Below are positions 1 to 8,848 of a stretch of 64,000 bases of DNA, one piece after another. Every line of letters starts with the position of its first letter. Positions within the stretch are counted from its first letter, which is position 1. The stretch covers positions 56,974 through 120,973 of the forward strand of contig DUBB01000019.1 of assembly GCA_012960535.1 (NCBI GenBank), given 5' to 3'. The stretch is from Gammaproteobacteria bacterium. GTDB lineage: Bacteria; Pseudomonadota; Gammaproteobacteria; Pseudomonadales; Azotimanducaceae. A program made the translations under genes and the position numbers. The notes under the pieces are model-generated. The model saw only the letters and a program-made list of their open reading frames with translations. It searched no databases and had not been told where the DNA came from.

Positions 1-618
1 CGGCAACATGGGTATGTCGACTTGCTTATATTCTTCTATTCGATCAATCGCCAGTGCCCAAAAATGCGGTGGCGTCCAGACAAATATAATCAGAACCAGC
101 AGCAATCCACCTCCATCAATACTATTAGTAACTGCGGTCCAGCCAAACAGGGGAGGGGCTGCACCAAACAAGCCTCCCAGGACAATATTCTGGGAGGTCG
201 CTCGCTTTAAATACATAGAATAAATGACCCCATAACCCACCCAGGCCGCCAGGTTTAACCAGGCCGTTAATGAATTAATGAAAATAAAAAGCACAGCCAT
301 ACCCAGGGTACAGGTCGCAGCAACGAAAACACTCCCCTGAAAATTGCTCACTCTACCCTGAGCTACAGGCCGGTTGTGGGTTCGGGCCATTTTTGCATCA
401 ACACTGGCATCGACCAGGTGATTTAACGCAGCTGCAGAACTCGAAATTAAAGCGACACCTAAAAGACCAAAAAATAGCGTTGCAAATGGCACCATAGTAT
501 CGGTTGCAAGAAACATACCTACCAGCGTACACAGCAGCATAAGCATCACGACTCGCGGTTTACACATCTCATAAAAATCTTGCCAGCTAGGCTGGAAATT
601 ATTCTGCATGGTCTTCAT
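1..618 (-). CDS. ctaB: Protoheme IX farnesyltransferase (heme O synthase), C-terminus cut by window edge
   Basis: The frame is open from an ATG at 618 to the left edge, giving 206 codons without a stop. It converts protoheme IX to heme O with farnesyl diphosphate for heme-copper terminal oxidases, in the inner membrane. The first helix carries the CKPRVVMLML segment. The prenyl-diphosphate/Mg-binding motif N-x3-D-x3-D is visible (NHLVDASVDAKMARTHNRP), as is the family's second motif ending VDIPMLP at the window edge. Several hydrophobic segments are present. No good Shine-Dalgarno precedes the ATG; another ATG lies 9 bases further in. The family is normally about 290-300 residues, so roughly 90 are missing off-window. 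The cyoE name is an alternative. Confidence 0.93.
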   Translation of the reverse strand, partial: MKTMQNNFQPSWQDFYEMCKPRVVMLMLLCTLVGMFLATDTMVPFATLFFGLLGVALISSSAAALNHLVDASVDAKMARTHNRPVAQGRVSNFQGSVFVAATCTLGMAVLFIFINSLTAWLNLAAWVGYGVIYSMYLKRATSQNIVLGGLFGAAPPLFGWTAVTNSIDGGGLLLVLIIFVWTPPHFWALAIDRIEEYKQVDIPMLP

Positions 619-925
619 TACCGGAAATTGGGGGGCTTTGAGTTTCGAAACGGATTGTAACCAAACTGAACCTTAAATTCATGGTCCGTTGATCTGTTCC
701 GAACGTTATTCGCACTATCAACCGTTCATGTTCAGCTCAATCAGGCGAATTATCGTAGAAATAGATGGACCATAAGGTTCCAGAGTATTGTGGTTTAAGC
801 AATTAAACCGATACGGCTACCATTATAGCAGTGCATCTCGAAGCCTGCGCCGCTTTTTCAGGGTATGAAACTGTCCCCTTGCCACTTGCTGCTGTAACAC
901 CCAGTGCAGACAATATGCTATCTGT
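619..925 (-). promoter_or_regulatory. ctaB upstream region with -10 box and large inverted repeat
   Basis: This is a 307-bp gap between prlC and ctaB. On the minus strand, towards ctaB, a perfect TATAAT lies at 822-827; no good -35 is seen 16-18 bases upstream. A 7-bp stem hairpin (GGTTTAA/TTAAACC, 4-base loop) lies at 792-809. A long inverted repeat pairs 668-675 plus 682-687 with 767-780: 14 bp with one 6-base bulge. Two 6-bp stems inside it (688-693 with 717-722, and 708-713 with 745-750) interleave. Nothing here looks protein-coding. A promoter with a structured 5' leader for ctaB is an inference. Confidence 0.4.
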
Positions 926-2968
926 TCAAACAGAAATACCTTCCTGCTTTAACAGCGCGTCAACGGTGGGTTTTCTACCACGAAAAGCGGTGAACAACTC
1001 CATTGGTTCTCTAGAACCGCCCTGTTCAAGAATAGTCGATAAAAACAATTCTCCGGTCTGGCGATTGAATATTCCCTCTTCGGAAAACCTGGCAAAAGCA
1101 TCGGCTGACAACACCTCAGCCCATTTATAACTGTAATAACCTGCAGCATATCCCATGGTGCTTCCGAAAATATGGCCGAAGGCATTCTGGAAGCGGTTAT
1201 CCTCTCTAACCGGTACAACCGATACTTTTGAACGAACTTGATCGAGAATGTCCTGAGTCTGGGTCGCTTGTTTTTCATCAAATTCTATATGTAAGCGCAG
1301 GTCAAACAGTGCGAACTCAAGTTGCCTGACCATCTGCATACCAGATTGAAAATTCCGGGCTAATAGCATTTTATCCAGGAGATCTTCCGGAAGGGACTCT
1401 CCAGTCTCATGATGAGCCGAAATAATAGGTAAGGATTCCCTCTGCCAACACCAGTTTTCCAGAAACTGGCTAGGCAATTCGACCGCATCCCAGGCAACAC
1501 CATTAATGCCTGAAACCGGCGCGCAATCAATCTGGGTAAGCATATGGTGCAATCCATGGCCAAATTCATGGAACAATGTCACCACATCTGAATGGCCCAG
1601 CAAAGAAGCTGCGTCACCCAGAGGGCTCGGGAAATTACAGGTCAGGTAAGCCACAGGTAGCTGCAGATGACCATCCTGGCGGGTACGACGCGTTCGACAT
1701 TCTGCCATCCATGCACCGCCTCTTTTCCTGGGTCGGGCATATAGATCCAGATAGAAACGGGCAATTAATACATTGTCGCGATAGATATCATAGGTAGTTA
1801 CATCAGCGTGCCATGTGTCTACCTGCTTTGATTCCCTGACTTCAATGTCAAACAGTTTTCTGACAATCTCAAACATACCGCTGATAACAACTGGCGCAGG
1901 GAAATAGGGTCTCAGCTGTTCTTCGGATAAATCAAATTTTGCCAGCTTCAATTTTTCTGAGCAAAAGGCCACATCCCATGGCTGGAGCTCATCTAATCCC
2001 AATTGCTGCCTGGCAAATTCCTTTAGTTCAGCGAATTCCTGGTCAGCAACAGGTTTGGACTTATCAGCCAGTTCAAGCAAAAATTCCAATACCTGTTGCG
2101 GCGTCTCGGCCATCTTTGTTGCTAAACTGAGTTCTGCAAAATTCTGAAATCCAAGAATTCCTGCTAATGCTTTTCGCCCAACTAAAATCTCCTGCATCAG
2201 CTGACTGTTGTTAAAATCAGCCAACCCTGGCCCCTGATCTGAGGCTCTTGTGGTAAAGGCAATATGCATCTCCTTACGAAGTTCTCGATTCTCACAATGC
2301 GTCATAACCGGCAAATAGCAGGGGAAGTCGAGTGTCAACAGATACCCTTGTTCATTTTCTCTCTCCGCACTTTGCTTTGTTAAAGCAATCGCATTTTCTG
2401 GCATGCCGCGTAATTCATCTACCTGCTCTAATACTTTGCGCCAGCTATCGGTGGCGTCCATAACATGTTCAGAATAACGACTGGTGATTTCTGACAGCTT
2501 CTTTTTAATATCAGCAAACTGTTCTTTTAGGCCCCCTTTCAAATCCACACCTGACAATCGAAAATCCCGCAACGCATTTTTTACGGCCTTGCGCTCAGCT
2601 AAATTCAGCAGATCGAATTGTTCACTCTGGTCAAGCGCCTGGTAAATGGAAAACAACTGCTGATCCTGTCCTAAAGCTGTGGAATATTCGCTGAGTAAAG
2701 ACAAACAATGATTGTAGGCTTGTCTCAACGAATCATTGTTTACCACCGAATTCATATGACTGACAGGAGACCAGGCCTGACTTAACCGATCATCAAGCTG
2801 GTCCAGCTGGCTAACCATATCGCGATAATTTCTGGATCGAGATTTTTTCAGAACTTTGATAGCAGCCTGATTTTCCGCAATGATCTGTTCAATGGCAGGT
2901 GTGACATGCTCCGGCTTAAGCGCACTGAATACGGGCAACTCATGCTCAATAATTAAAGGGTTCTTCAT
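926..2968 (-). CDS. prlC: Oligopeptidase A (M3 family zinc metallopeptidase)
   Basis: The 680-residue product matches the usual length of oligopeptidase A, a cytosolic zinc endopeptidase that degrades short peptides such as cleaved signal peptides. The zinc motif HEFGH is clear in VVTLFHEFGHGLHHML (about residue 465). The third ligand is the glutamate in LPSQFLENW about 27 residues later. The M3 C-terminal block (FGSTMGYAAGYYSYKWAEVLSADAF) is intact, with the tyrosines that contact substrate. The start is the ATG at 2968, giving MKNPLIIEHELP. It lies 26 bases after aroE ends and points the same way, so it may be read with the aroE group. Confidence 0.95.
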   Translation of the reverse strand: MKNPLIIEHELPVFSALKPEHVTPAIEQIIAENQAAIKVLKKSRSRNYRDMVSQLDQLDDRLSQAWSPVSHMNSVVNNDSLRQAYNHCLSLLSEYSTALGQDQQLFSIYQALDQSEQFDLLNLAERKAVKNALRDFRLSGVDLKGGLKEQFADIKKKLSEITSRYSEHVMDATDSWRKVLEQVDELRGMPENAIALTKQSAERENEQGYLLTLDFPCYLPVMTHCENRELRKEMHIAFTTRASDQGPGLADFNNSQLMQEILVGRKALAGILGFQNFAELSLATKMAETPQQVLEFLLELADKSKPVADQEFAELKEFARQQLGLDELQPWDVAFCSEKLKLAKFDLSEEQLRPYFPAPVVISGMFEIVRKLFDIEVRESKQVDTWHADVTTYDIYRDNVLIARFYLDLYARPRKRGGAWMAECRTRRTRQDGHLQLPVAYLTCNFPSPLGDAASLLGHSDVVTLFHEFGHGLHHMLTQIDCAPVSGINGVAWDAVELPSQFLENWCWQRESLPIISAHHETGESLPEDLLDKMLLARNFQSGMQMVRQLEFALFDLRLHIEFDEKQATQTQDILDQVRSKVSVVPVREDNRFQNAFGHIFGSTMGYAAGYYSYKWAEVLSADAFARFSEEGIFNRQTGELFLSTILEQGGSREPMELFTAFRGRKPTVDALLKQEGISV

Positions 2969-2994
2969 CTACTGTTTCCTCAATATTAGTTACC

Positions 2995-3810
2995 TCAACG
3001 AGATCCTTGTGCAAGTTTCTCGATGACTGCCTGGGTATCGGGTTCTCGACCAAACCAGACGAAAAAAGCCAGTGCTGCCTGTTCAATTAACATGCCCAGC
3101 CCATCAGCACAGGGCCTGTCCTGGTCCAGGCAACTCCACTTTAAGAAATGGGTCTTATCGGGTCCGTACATCATGTCATAACAACGAGTATCCGCACCCA
3201 GCACACGCCTGGGAACTAAAGGAACCTGATCACTTAATCCTGCAGATGTGCCATTAATCACCAGATCGTAATGGCCTTCAAGCTCTGATTCGTTTTTTGC
3301 AGTAAACCGCGCATCTGCAAACAACGCTACCATTTCAGCGGCCCTTTGCGGAGATCTATTCCATATAGCTAATTCAGATGGTGATTCGGCAAGCAGCGAA
3401 GAAATGATACCCTGAACGGCACCACCCGCACCCAAAACAAGAATTTTTTGACCTTTAAGTTGCCAGTCGAGACGAGCTTTTAGATCCCTTACCAATCCTG
3501 GGCCATCGGTATTGTAGCCAATAAGTTCGCCATTCTCGGTTAGACTTACAGTATTGACAACGCCCGTAGTCAGGGCAGACGGATCATGATGGTCAACCAG
3601 ATTAAATGCCTCGGCCTTACAAGGCACGGTGACATTAAACCCGGACCCACCCCGAGCACAAAATTCTCTCACAGCTTCAGCAAATAGACCTTCCTGCACT
3701 AACACCTTTTCATAGTGTAGAGAAATATCAAATTGTTCAGCAAATGCCTGATGGATGGCTGGAGAACGACTGTGACCAATAGGGTTCCCAAATACAGCAA
3801 GTAAAGTCAT
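2995..3810 (-). CDS. aroE: Shikimate dehydrogenase (NADP+)
   Basis: The enzyme reduces 3-dehydroshikimate to shikimate in the chorismate pathway. The 271-residue length is normal. The shikimate-binding segment GNPIGHSRSPAIH is at residues 8-20, with the catalytic lysine in the conserved NVTVPCK stretch and the NTDGPG motif near residue 100. The nucleotide-binding loop VLGAGGAVQGI is near residue 126. The C-terminal DGLGMLIEQAALAF contains the conserved glutamine. The ATG overlaps the stop of tsaC by four bases (ATGA), so translation is probably coupled. purE-tsaC-aroE form a tight unit on the minus strand. Confidence 0.96.
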   Translation of the reverse strand: MTLLAVFGNPIGHSRSPAIHQAFAEQFDISLHYEKVLVQEGLFAEAVREFCARGGSGFNVTVPCKAEAFNLVDHHDPSALTTGVVNTVSLTENGELIGYNTDGPGLVRDLKARLDWQLKGQKILVLGAGGAVQGIISSLLAESPSELAIWNRSPQRAAEMVALFADARFTAKNESELEGHYDLVINGTSAGLSDQVPLVPRRVLGADTRCYDMMYGPDKTHFLKWSCLDQDRPCADGLGMLIEQAALAFFVWFGREPDTQAVIEKLAQGSR

Positions 3811-4382
3811 ACAACCCTGCCTTGCCGCAAAACCTCACCACTGAGTAAATCTCTAATTTCACTGGGGCCTTTAGAACCGCTTACCTCACCTGAAACTATC
3901 AAATCAATTTCCGTACCGAACACGTTACTGACCGCGGCCTCAGTTAGCGCTGGAGCACAACCACTTCGATTAGCAGAAGTTGAAACTATTGGCCCATTGA
4001 CTAGATTACATAGCGATTGAACAACCGAATGAGCACTCACCCTTAGCGCAACCGTACCATGATTACCTTTAACCCAATCCGGGCAGAAACCATTATCGGG
4101 TATCAAAAAAGTCACTGGTGCAGGCCAGGTTCGCCTCAGCTCAATCATTGAATGATCGGACAAGCCCTTTAAATAACTATCAAAGTGGCCAATTTCAGCA
4201 CCCACTAATATTAAACCCTGTTCTCTATGGCGTCGTTTTAGGTTTAGAATTCGCTGCACGGCTATTTCAGATGAGGGTAAGCAGCCCAGACCCCATACGC
4301 CTTCGGTCGGATAGGCAATGACACCATCATTCAATAGCGCGGACAGAACGTCGAGATTCAGATCTGATGGCCTTCCTGTCAC
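3807..4382 (-). CDS. tsaC: Threonylcarbamoyl-AMP synthase (YrdC/Sua5 family)
   Basis: The 191-residue protein is the short, single-domain YrdC form. It makes threonylcarbamoyl-AMP from threonine, bicarbonate and ATP, the first step of t6A formation at position 37 of ANN-reading tRNAs. The family N-terminus AYPTEGVWGLGC (residues 23-34) and the KRRHREQGLILV segment of the active site are present. So is the PIVSTSANRSG motif in the second half. The start is GTG at 4382, overlapping the purE stop by four bases; the stop overlaps the aroE start. tsaC next to aroE and dprA is common in gammaproteobacteria. Confidence 0.94.
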   Translation of the reverse strand: MTGRPSDLNLDVLSALLNDGVIAYPTEGVWGLGCLPSSEIAVQRILNLKRRHREQGLILVGAEIGHFDSYLKGLSDHSMIELRRTWPAPVTFLIPDNGFCPDWVKGNHGTVALRVSAHSVVQSLCNLVNGPIVSTSANRSGCAPALTEAAVSNVFGTEIDLIVSGEVSGSKGPSEIRDLLSGEVLRQGRVV

Positions 4383-4888
4383 TTTTTTTCAAGATTTTTA
4401 TTTACGGCCTGATTACTTAAACGAATTTTGGTCGCGTTATCCGAGCGCTCTGCTGATAAATCTGCCGAGAGCTTTTCATCCTCTACTGCCATAATCTGGA
4501 GAGCCAGATAGGCCGCATTCTTGGCGCCAGCTTTACCGATTGCTACGCAAGCAACAGGAATACCACCTGGCATCTGCACGGTAGACAATAAGGCGTCTAT
4601 CCCCTGCAATGAACCTGCATCAATGGGCACGCCAATAACGGGTTTAATCGTCTGCGCAGCCACCGCGCCTGCCAGGTGCGCAGCCATGCCCGCCGCAGCA
4701 ATAAAGACCTTGCAACCCCTTACCTCTGCATCGCAAACATATTCCTGAGTATCCTTTGGCGTACGATGCGCTGAAGTAATGCGTACCTCATATGGAATAG
4801 AAAACTGCTCCAGAATACCCATACTTGATCGCATAACTGGAAGATCAGATTCTGACCCCATCATAATAGCGACAAATGCTTCTGCCAT
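4379..4888 (-). CDS. purE: N5-carboxyaminoimidazole ribonucleotide mutase (class I PurE)
   Basis: This purine-synthesis enzyme moves the carboxyl group of N5-CAIR to C4, giving CAIR. The signature GSESDLPVM is at residues 11-19, SAHRTP at residues 39-44 (conserved active-site histidine), and [11 protein letters not shown] near residue 65. The segment [24 protein letters not shown] completes the class I pattern. The last 25 residues are a hydrophilic extension rich in Lys and Asn. The partner purK does not follow in this window, although the two are often adjacent; it must lie elsewhere or the pathway differs. The start is ATG 4888. Confidence 0.95.
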   Translation of the reverse strand: MAEAFVAIMMGSESDLPVMRSSMGILEQFSIPYEVRITSAHRTPKDTQEYVCDAEVRGCKVFIAAAGMAAHLAGAVAAQTIKPVIGVPIDAGSLQGIDALLSTVQMPGGIPVACVAIGKAGAKNAAYLALQIMAVEDEKLSADLSAERSDNATKIRLSNQAVNKNLEKK

Positions 4889-5000
4889 GGCTTATTTCCC
4901 GAATCAAAAGTGAAACGTTACCTAAGGAGAAGATTCCAATCAATGAGATAGTGAAAAAATACTGCTAAAAGCTCCGATTGGCCCTGTTTACCAGGTCATT

Positions 5001-5885
5001 TCAGGATCGATGATAGCCTTCCACAGAATTAACAATAAGTCCGGCTATTTCCAACTGACTCAACTGCCTTGACAGCTCAGTGGCGGTATAGCCGCTTGCT
5101 TTCAATAGTAACTGGAACGACTCAGGCTGATCACCCATTAAGGAAAGTAAATTTGATTCAGATGCCTCGCAAGCCGAAACTTCTGAACTTAACAGCGGTG
5201 TTAATTCGCCAACTACATCAGCAATGCTTTCTGTTATGACGGCACCTGAGCGAATCAACTCATGGCAACCCGCATAGTGGCCATATTCCACGGCACCCGG
5301 AATAGCAAAAACATCCCTATTCTGATCCAACGCAGTTTGAGCGGATATCAGCGATCCGCTTTTCCGTCTCGCTTCGACGATCAGCGTTCCCTGGGCTAAA
5401 CCCGTTATAATTCGATTTCGCCTGGGGAAATGATGCGGCAAAGGTGGGGTTCCCAGTGGGTACTCGGAAAGGACCAAACCGGTTTCCCATATCTTTCTCG
5501 TAAGATCACCGTTACTGGCAGGATAGATAATATCGCAACCACAACCAAGAACCGCGATCGTTTTTCCACCAACATCTACAGCGCCCCAGTGACTTGCAGC
5601 GTCAATCCCCAGGGCCAGGCCGCTCACCACTACCCAGTCCAAAGCAGCCAATTGCCGGGCAAATGTGCGCGCCTGACGCAATCCAGGCAAAGACGCTTTT
5701 CGACTGCCCACCATCGCTATAGCGCGGCCTCGTAATAATGCCAGATTACCTTTGGCAAATAGCAGTTTGGGTGGATCAGCGATTTCATTGAGCAGCGAAG
5801 GATAAGGATCCTGTCCCTGGATCAATAAATGGTGGCCTGGCTGAGTTAACCATTGTCTGGACCGATCATCCATGATTCTTTTCAT
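5001..5885 (-). CDS. dprA: DNA-processing protein DprA, apparently short at the N-terminus
   Basis: DprA binds incoming single-stranded DNA and loads RecA during transformation. The Rossmann core is well conserved: AMVGSRKASLPG, VVSGLALGIDAASHWGA, IAVLGCGCDIIYPASN, FPRRNRIITGLAQGTLIVEA and SGSLISA. A winged-helix-like tail follows (SGYTATELSRQLSQLEIAGLI). The protein enters the family alignment at QWLTQPGHHLL, so the N-terminal helical domain of about 60 residues seen in relatives is missing. The start is uncertain. ATG 5885 and ATG 5873 are both possible; a TTG at 5921 has AGGG nine bases upstream but would begin inside unrelated sequence. A 30-bp tandem repeat lies just upstream. Confidence 0.85.
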   Translation of the reverse strand: MKRIMDDRSRQWLTQPGHHLLIQGQDPYPSLLNEIADPPKLLFAKGNLALLRGRAIAMVGSRKASLPGLRQARTFARQLAALDWVVVSGLALGIDAASHWGAVDVGGKTIAVLGCGCDIIYPASNGDLTRKIWETGLVLSEYPLGTPPLPHHFPRRNRIITGLAQGTLIVEARRKSGSLISAQTALDQNRDVFAIPGAVEYGHYAGCHELIRSGAVITESIADVVGELTPLLSSEVSACEASESNLLSLMGDQPESFQLLLKASGYTATELSRQLSQLEIAGLIVNSVEGYHRS

Positions 5886-5930
5886 CCTCTCATAGAGCGA
5901 CAGCAATACAATCACCTGCAATCACAAAAA

Positions 5931-6020
5931 CCCTGCTGTAAAGGCCTTTGCAAAGAGACACCCTGCTGTAAAGGCCTTTACAAAGAGACGCCCTGTTATA
6001 AGGGCTATTGGATAGAAATG
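5931..6020. repeat. Three tandem copies of a 30-bp unit upstream of dprA
   Basis: Units at 5931-5960 and 5961-5990 differ at only two positions (each begins CCCTGCTGTAAAGGCCTTT). A third, degenerate copy at 5991-6020 keeps CCCTG and AAGGGC-like blocks. The unit holds the 8-base palindrome AAGGCCTT. The array sits between dprA and the LysM gene, where relatives have almost no spacer. There is no spacer between units, so it is not a CRISPR array. Its role is unknown; replication slippage in a decaying stretch is the simplest reading. Confidence 0.85.
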
Positions 6021-6173
6021 CCCGGCAATCGAAATCATCGATTACGGCGGCAATTAAATTGAGGCCCGTGAAGCCAGAAGCCCTTCAAACCAGGCACAAC
6101 TATGGGAGTAAAAGAAACAACTAACCAGACGTCCTGGTGGATATGATGTGTAAGCGATAAGCCGGCCACCGTG

Positions 6174-7241
6174 TCAGGGCTGGGAGATTTCGTCGCCGAC
6201 TCGCACGGGTGAGTTAGTCTCCAGCACGATTCCATAGGCCATTTTCATAAAGCTGCGATAGATCATAATCAGGCCGACCCGTTCCGAGGGCAACTCAACA
6301 CGCTCTCCTTTGACTCGGTCCCGAACAACCTGGCCTTTCTTATGAACCGCCAAAACAGTCCCGGCAGATAAGCCTTGCGATTCACCTCGGTTAAGCACAA
6401 CAGCACCATTCTTACCAACCATGCTAAGACCTTTGCTTATGGCTATAACAACCCCATGTATCCGTTGCTCGGGGGGTTTAGGGTAAAACGTAGGCTGTAA
6501 TTTCCGTTCTTCAGTCGGCAGTAGACGATCTGTTACCCTGACGTCCTCTTCTACTGACAATAACTCAAAAGTCGCCAGGTCGCCTTCTCTACTGAGCATC
6601 CGGGCCATGCCAACAGCCTGCGCTTCGTAACCTAGAATTTCCTTGTTTTCAATATCCCTATAAATTTGACCTTCCCGAAAAACGCCAAAAACAGTGGTCA
6701 AGTCTGGCCAGTTGCCGCGTCCATAAAATTTATCTCCCGGACCAAATATCAGGCGTTCAGATACCCCCGCCAGAATATAGGGGGCATTAGCCAGGGTGCC
6801 TTTTTCAACAATCCTGCCCTGGGCAAACCAACTTGATACATCTTCAAGCGATATTGCAGGAATACCGCTCACCAGAGGCTCTGTCCTTACTCTGGGTAAA
6901 AGCTTTTCAAGGTCATTCCCCCCCGTTCTGTTCACTGTCAGCACTAAAGTTCTGCCATCGTCACCTCTTCGTAAGTCCAACCTGGGTTGACCATCAACGA
7001 ATATCAAGCTGAGACTATCACCGGGATAGATCAGATGAGGATTTTCTATGCCAGGGTTCAGTTCCCAGATCTGTGGCCAACGCCAGGCTTGCTTGAGGAA
7101 CAATGAAGCAATATGCCAAAGCGTATCACCTTTTTTTACCATATATCGATCGGGATGATCCGGTCTTAGCAGCTCATCGGCCTGGAGCTGCCCAAAGGTC
7201 AAAAGTATCATCACAAAAGACCATCTTAAAATCCTAATCAT
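6174..7241 (-). CDS. LysM-domain exported protein
   Basis: The predicted product is about 355 residues. It has a signal peptide (MIRILRWSFVMILLTFGQLQA) and then a single LysM domain, YMVKKGDTLWHIASLFL through PGDSLSLI, which should bind peptidoglycan in the periplasm. The remainder (GVVIAISKGLSMVGKNGAVVLNRGESQGLSAGTVL) is a conserved family C-terminus of unknown role. The start at ATG 7241 is chosen because AAGGAAGGG lies nine bases upstream and the signal peptide then begins correctly; an earlier start at 7283 adds 14 unlikely residues. Position between dprA and def, divergent from def, is the standard gammaproteobacterial arrangement. Confidence 0.88.
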   Translation of the reverse strand: MIRILRWSFVMILLTFGQLQADELLRPDHPDRYMVKKGDTLWHIASLFLKQAWRWPQIWELNPGIENPHLIYPGDSLSLIFVDGQPRLDLRRGDDGRTLVLTVNRTGGNDLEKLLPRVRTEPLVSGIPAISLEDVSSWFAQGRIVEKGTLANAPYILAGVSERLIFGPGDKFYGRGNWPDLTTVFGVFREGQIYRDIENKEILGYEAQAVGMARMLSREGDLATFELLSVEEDVRVTDRLLPTEERKLQPTFYPKPPEQRIHGVVIAISKGLSMVGKNGAVVLNRGESQGLSAGTVLAVHKKGQVVRDRVKGERVELPSERVGLIMIYRSFMKMAYGIVLETNSPVRVGDEISQP

Positions 7242-7378
7242 GAGGAGAATCCCTTCCTTAATCGCGCTACAATTGCCCATCAATCAACTCCATCAACTGA
7301 ACTAGCAGGCCTAACTAGAGTCTTGAAATTATCTTATCAGTACCGCTTCATTAAAACATCAGGACTTTAATACTTGAT

Positions 7379-7882
7379 ATGTCTACCCTAGAAATATTGG
7401 AATTCCCAGACCCTCGGCTTAGAAAAAAAGCCCTGCCTATCGCCAACGTCACGGCAAAGGAGTACGACCTGGCAAGCCGAATGCTGGCTGCTATGTACAA
7501 GGCTCCCGGCATTGGCCTTGCGGCAACCCAGGTCAATATTCACAAGCGACTGATTGTTTGCGATGTATCCGAGAACCAGGATAACCCTCTGATACTGATA
7601 AACCCGGTGATACGAGAGTCTTATGGCTGCACCGAAAGCCAGGAGGGCTGCTTATCAATTCCTGGATTCTATGAGACCATAACCAGGTCCAGCGAGATCC
7701 TGATTGACACAATAGATCAACATGGCAAACCAATTTCAAAGGAAGCCAATGGCACACTGGCGATCTGTATACAGCATGAAATAGATCATCTAGAAGGAAA
7801 ACTATTTGTTGACTACCTGTCATCGACTAAACGACAGTTGATTCGAAAAAAACTCCTGAAAATCCAGCAGATGAAGGACTAG
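7379..7882 (+). CDS. def: Peptide deformylase
   Basis: It removes the formyl group from the N-terminal methionine of nascent proteins and uses Fe2+ or another divalent metal. All three family motifs are present: GIGLAATQV (residues 43-51), EGCLSIPG with the metal-binding cysteine (about residues 89-96), and QHEIDHLEGKLF with the two metal histidines and catalytic glutamate (about residues 131-142). The 167-residue length is normal. The next gene, fmt, starts three bases after the stop, so the formylation and deformylation enzymes are co-transcribed. Confidence 0.97.
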   Translation: MSTLEILEFPDPRLRKKALPIANVTAKEYDLASRMLAAMYKAPGIGLAATQVNIHKRLIVCDVSENQDNPLILINPVIRESYGCTESQEGCLSIPGFYETITRSSEILIDTIDQHGKPISKEANGTLAICIQHEIDHLEGKLFVDYLSSTKRQLIRKKLLKIQQMKD

Positions 7883-7885
7883 TAA

Positions 7886-8848
7886 GTGAACATTCTGTTT
7901 GCTGGAACTCCAGATTTTGCAGCCGTTCATCTGCAAGCCCTCGTTGACAGCAGACACACCATAACGGGTGTCATAAGCCAACCTGATAAACCCGGTAAAC
8001 GCGGCAAACAAAAAAGACCCAGCCCTGTCAAACAACTGGCTGTGCACTACCATTTACCCTTATTTCAACCGCAGAAGTTAAGCGCCGAATTACTCTATTC
8101 GAATGCCGCAGATGTGCTGGTAGTGGTTGCCTATGGGCAAATTCTCGACCAAAGCATATTAGACCTGCCAAGATACGGCGCTATTAATGTCCATGGGTCT
8201 GTCCTGCCAAGGTGGCGCGGGGCTGCGCCGGTACAACGCTCCATCATGGCAGGCGACCATAAAACCGGTATTTCAATAATGGCCATGGATGCGGGATTGG
8301 ATACCGGACCTGTCTACCAAACCAGAGAGGTCAACATTGCCGGCAAGGAAACAGCAGGCACATTGCTCAATAGACTGGCCGAACTGGGCCCGGATGCTTT
8401 ATTGCATACGCTGGACCAACTGGAAACTCAGACAGCCCAGCTAAAACCACAGTCATTGTCTGGTCTGACCTATGCCAAAAAAATCAGCAAAACCGAAGCC
8501 AGGCTAAACTGGTACGATTCTGCTGTAAACCTGGAGCGCACTATTCGCGCGCTCAATCCAGACCCCATCGCTTTTGGTATCCTGGATGAGCTCAGGATTC
8601 GCATCTGGGAAGCAGAGGTAGACACGACCCATAAACCAACTGAACCAGGCGAGCAGTCAAGCCCTGGTACTATTATTGCTGCAACCAAGCAGGGCCTGAC
8701 CATCGCCTGTGGAACAGATAACCTAAAGATAACTGGTCTCCAGATACCTGGGGGTAAAGGAACCCTGGTACGGGGACCACAGATCAGAAACGCACGGGCG
8801 AGCCTCTTTAAAACAGGAAACCAATTTCAGGCGTTATCGCATGCGTAA
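7886..8848 (+). CDS. fmt: Methionyl-tRNA formyltransferase
   Basis: It formylates initiator Met-tRNA with 10-formyl-tetrahydrofolate. The N-terminal domain shows FAGTPDFA at residues 5-12, the QPDKPGKRGKQ loop, and the catalytic NVHGSVLPRWRGAAPVQRSI block with SLL-type folate motif near residue 110. The C-terminal OB-like domain begins around residue 205 (KISKTEARLNW). The start is GTG at 7886, three bases after def; the family starts exactly here. The 320-residue length is typical. The end overlaps the start of rsmB by eight bases. Confidence 0.96.
   Translation: MNILFAGTPDFAAVHLQALVDSRHTITGVISQPDKPGKRGKQKRPSPVKQLAVHYHLPLFQPQKLSAELLYSNAADVLVVVAYGQILDQSILDLPRYGAINVHGSVLPRWRGAAPVQRSIMAGDHKTGISIMAMDAGLDTGPVYQTREVNIAGKETAGTLLNRLAELGPDALLHTLDQLETQTAQLKPQSLSGLTYAKKISKTEARLNWYDSAVNLERTIRALNPDPIAFGILDELRIRIWEAEVDTTHKPTEPGEQSSPGTIIAATKQGLTIACGTDNLKITGLQIPGGKGTLVRGPQIRNARASLFKTGNQFQALSHA

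Noticed and set aside
831..1130. Plus-strand open frame of 99 codons opposite the prlC end
   Set aside because: It lies antisense to the conserved C-terminus of prlC, has no ribosome-binding site and no family features.
5931..6020. Regular 30-bp repeats considered as a CRISPR array
   Set aside because: Units are directly joined with no unique spacers, only three copies exist and no cas genes are nearby.
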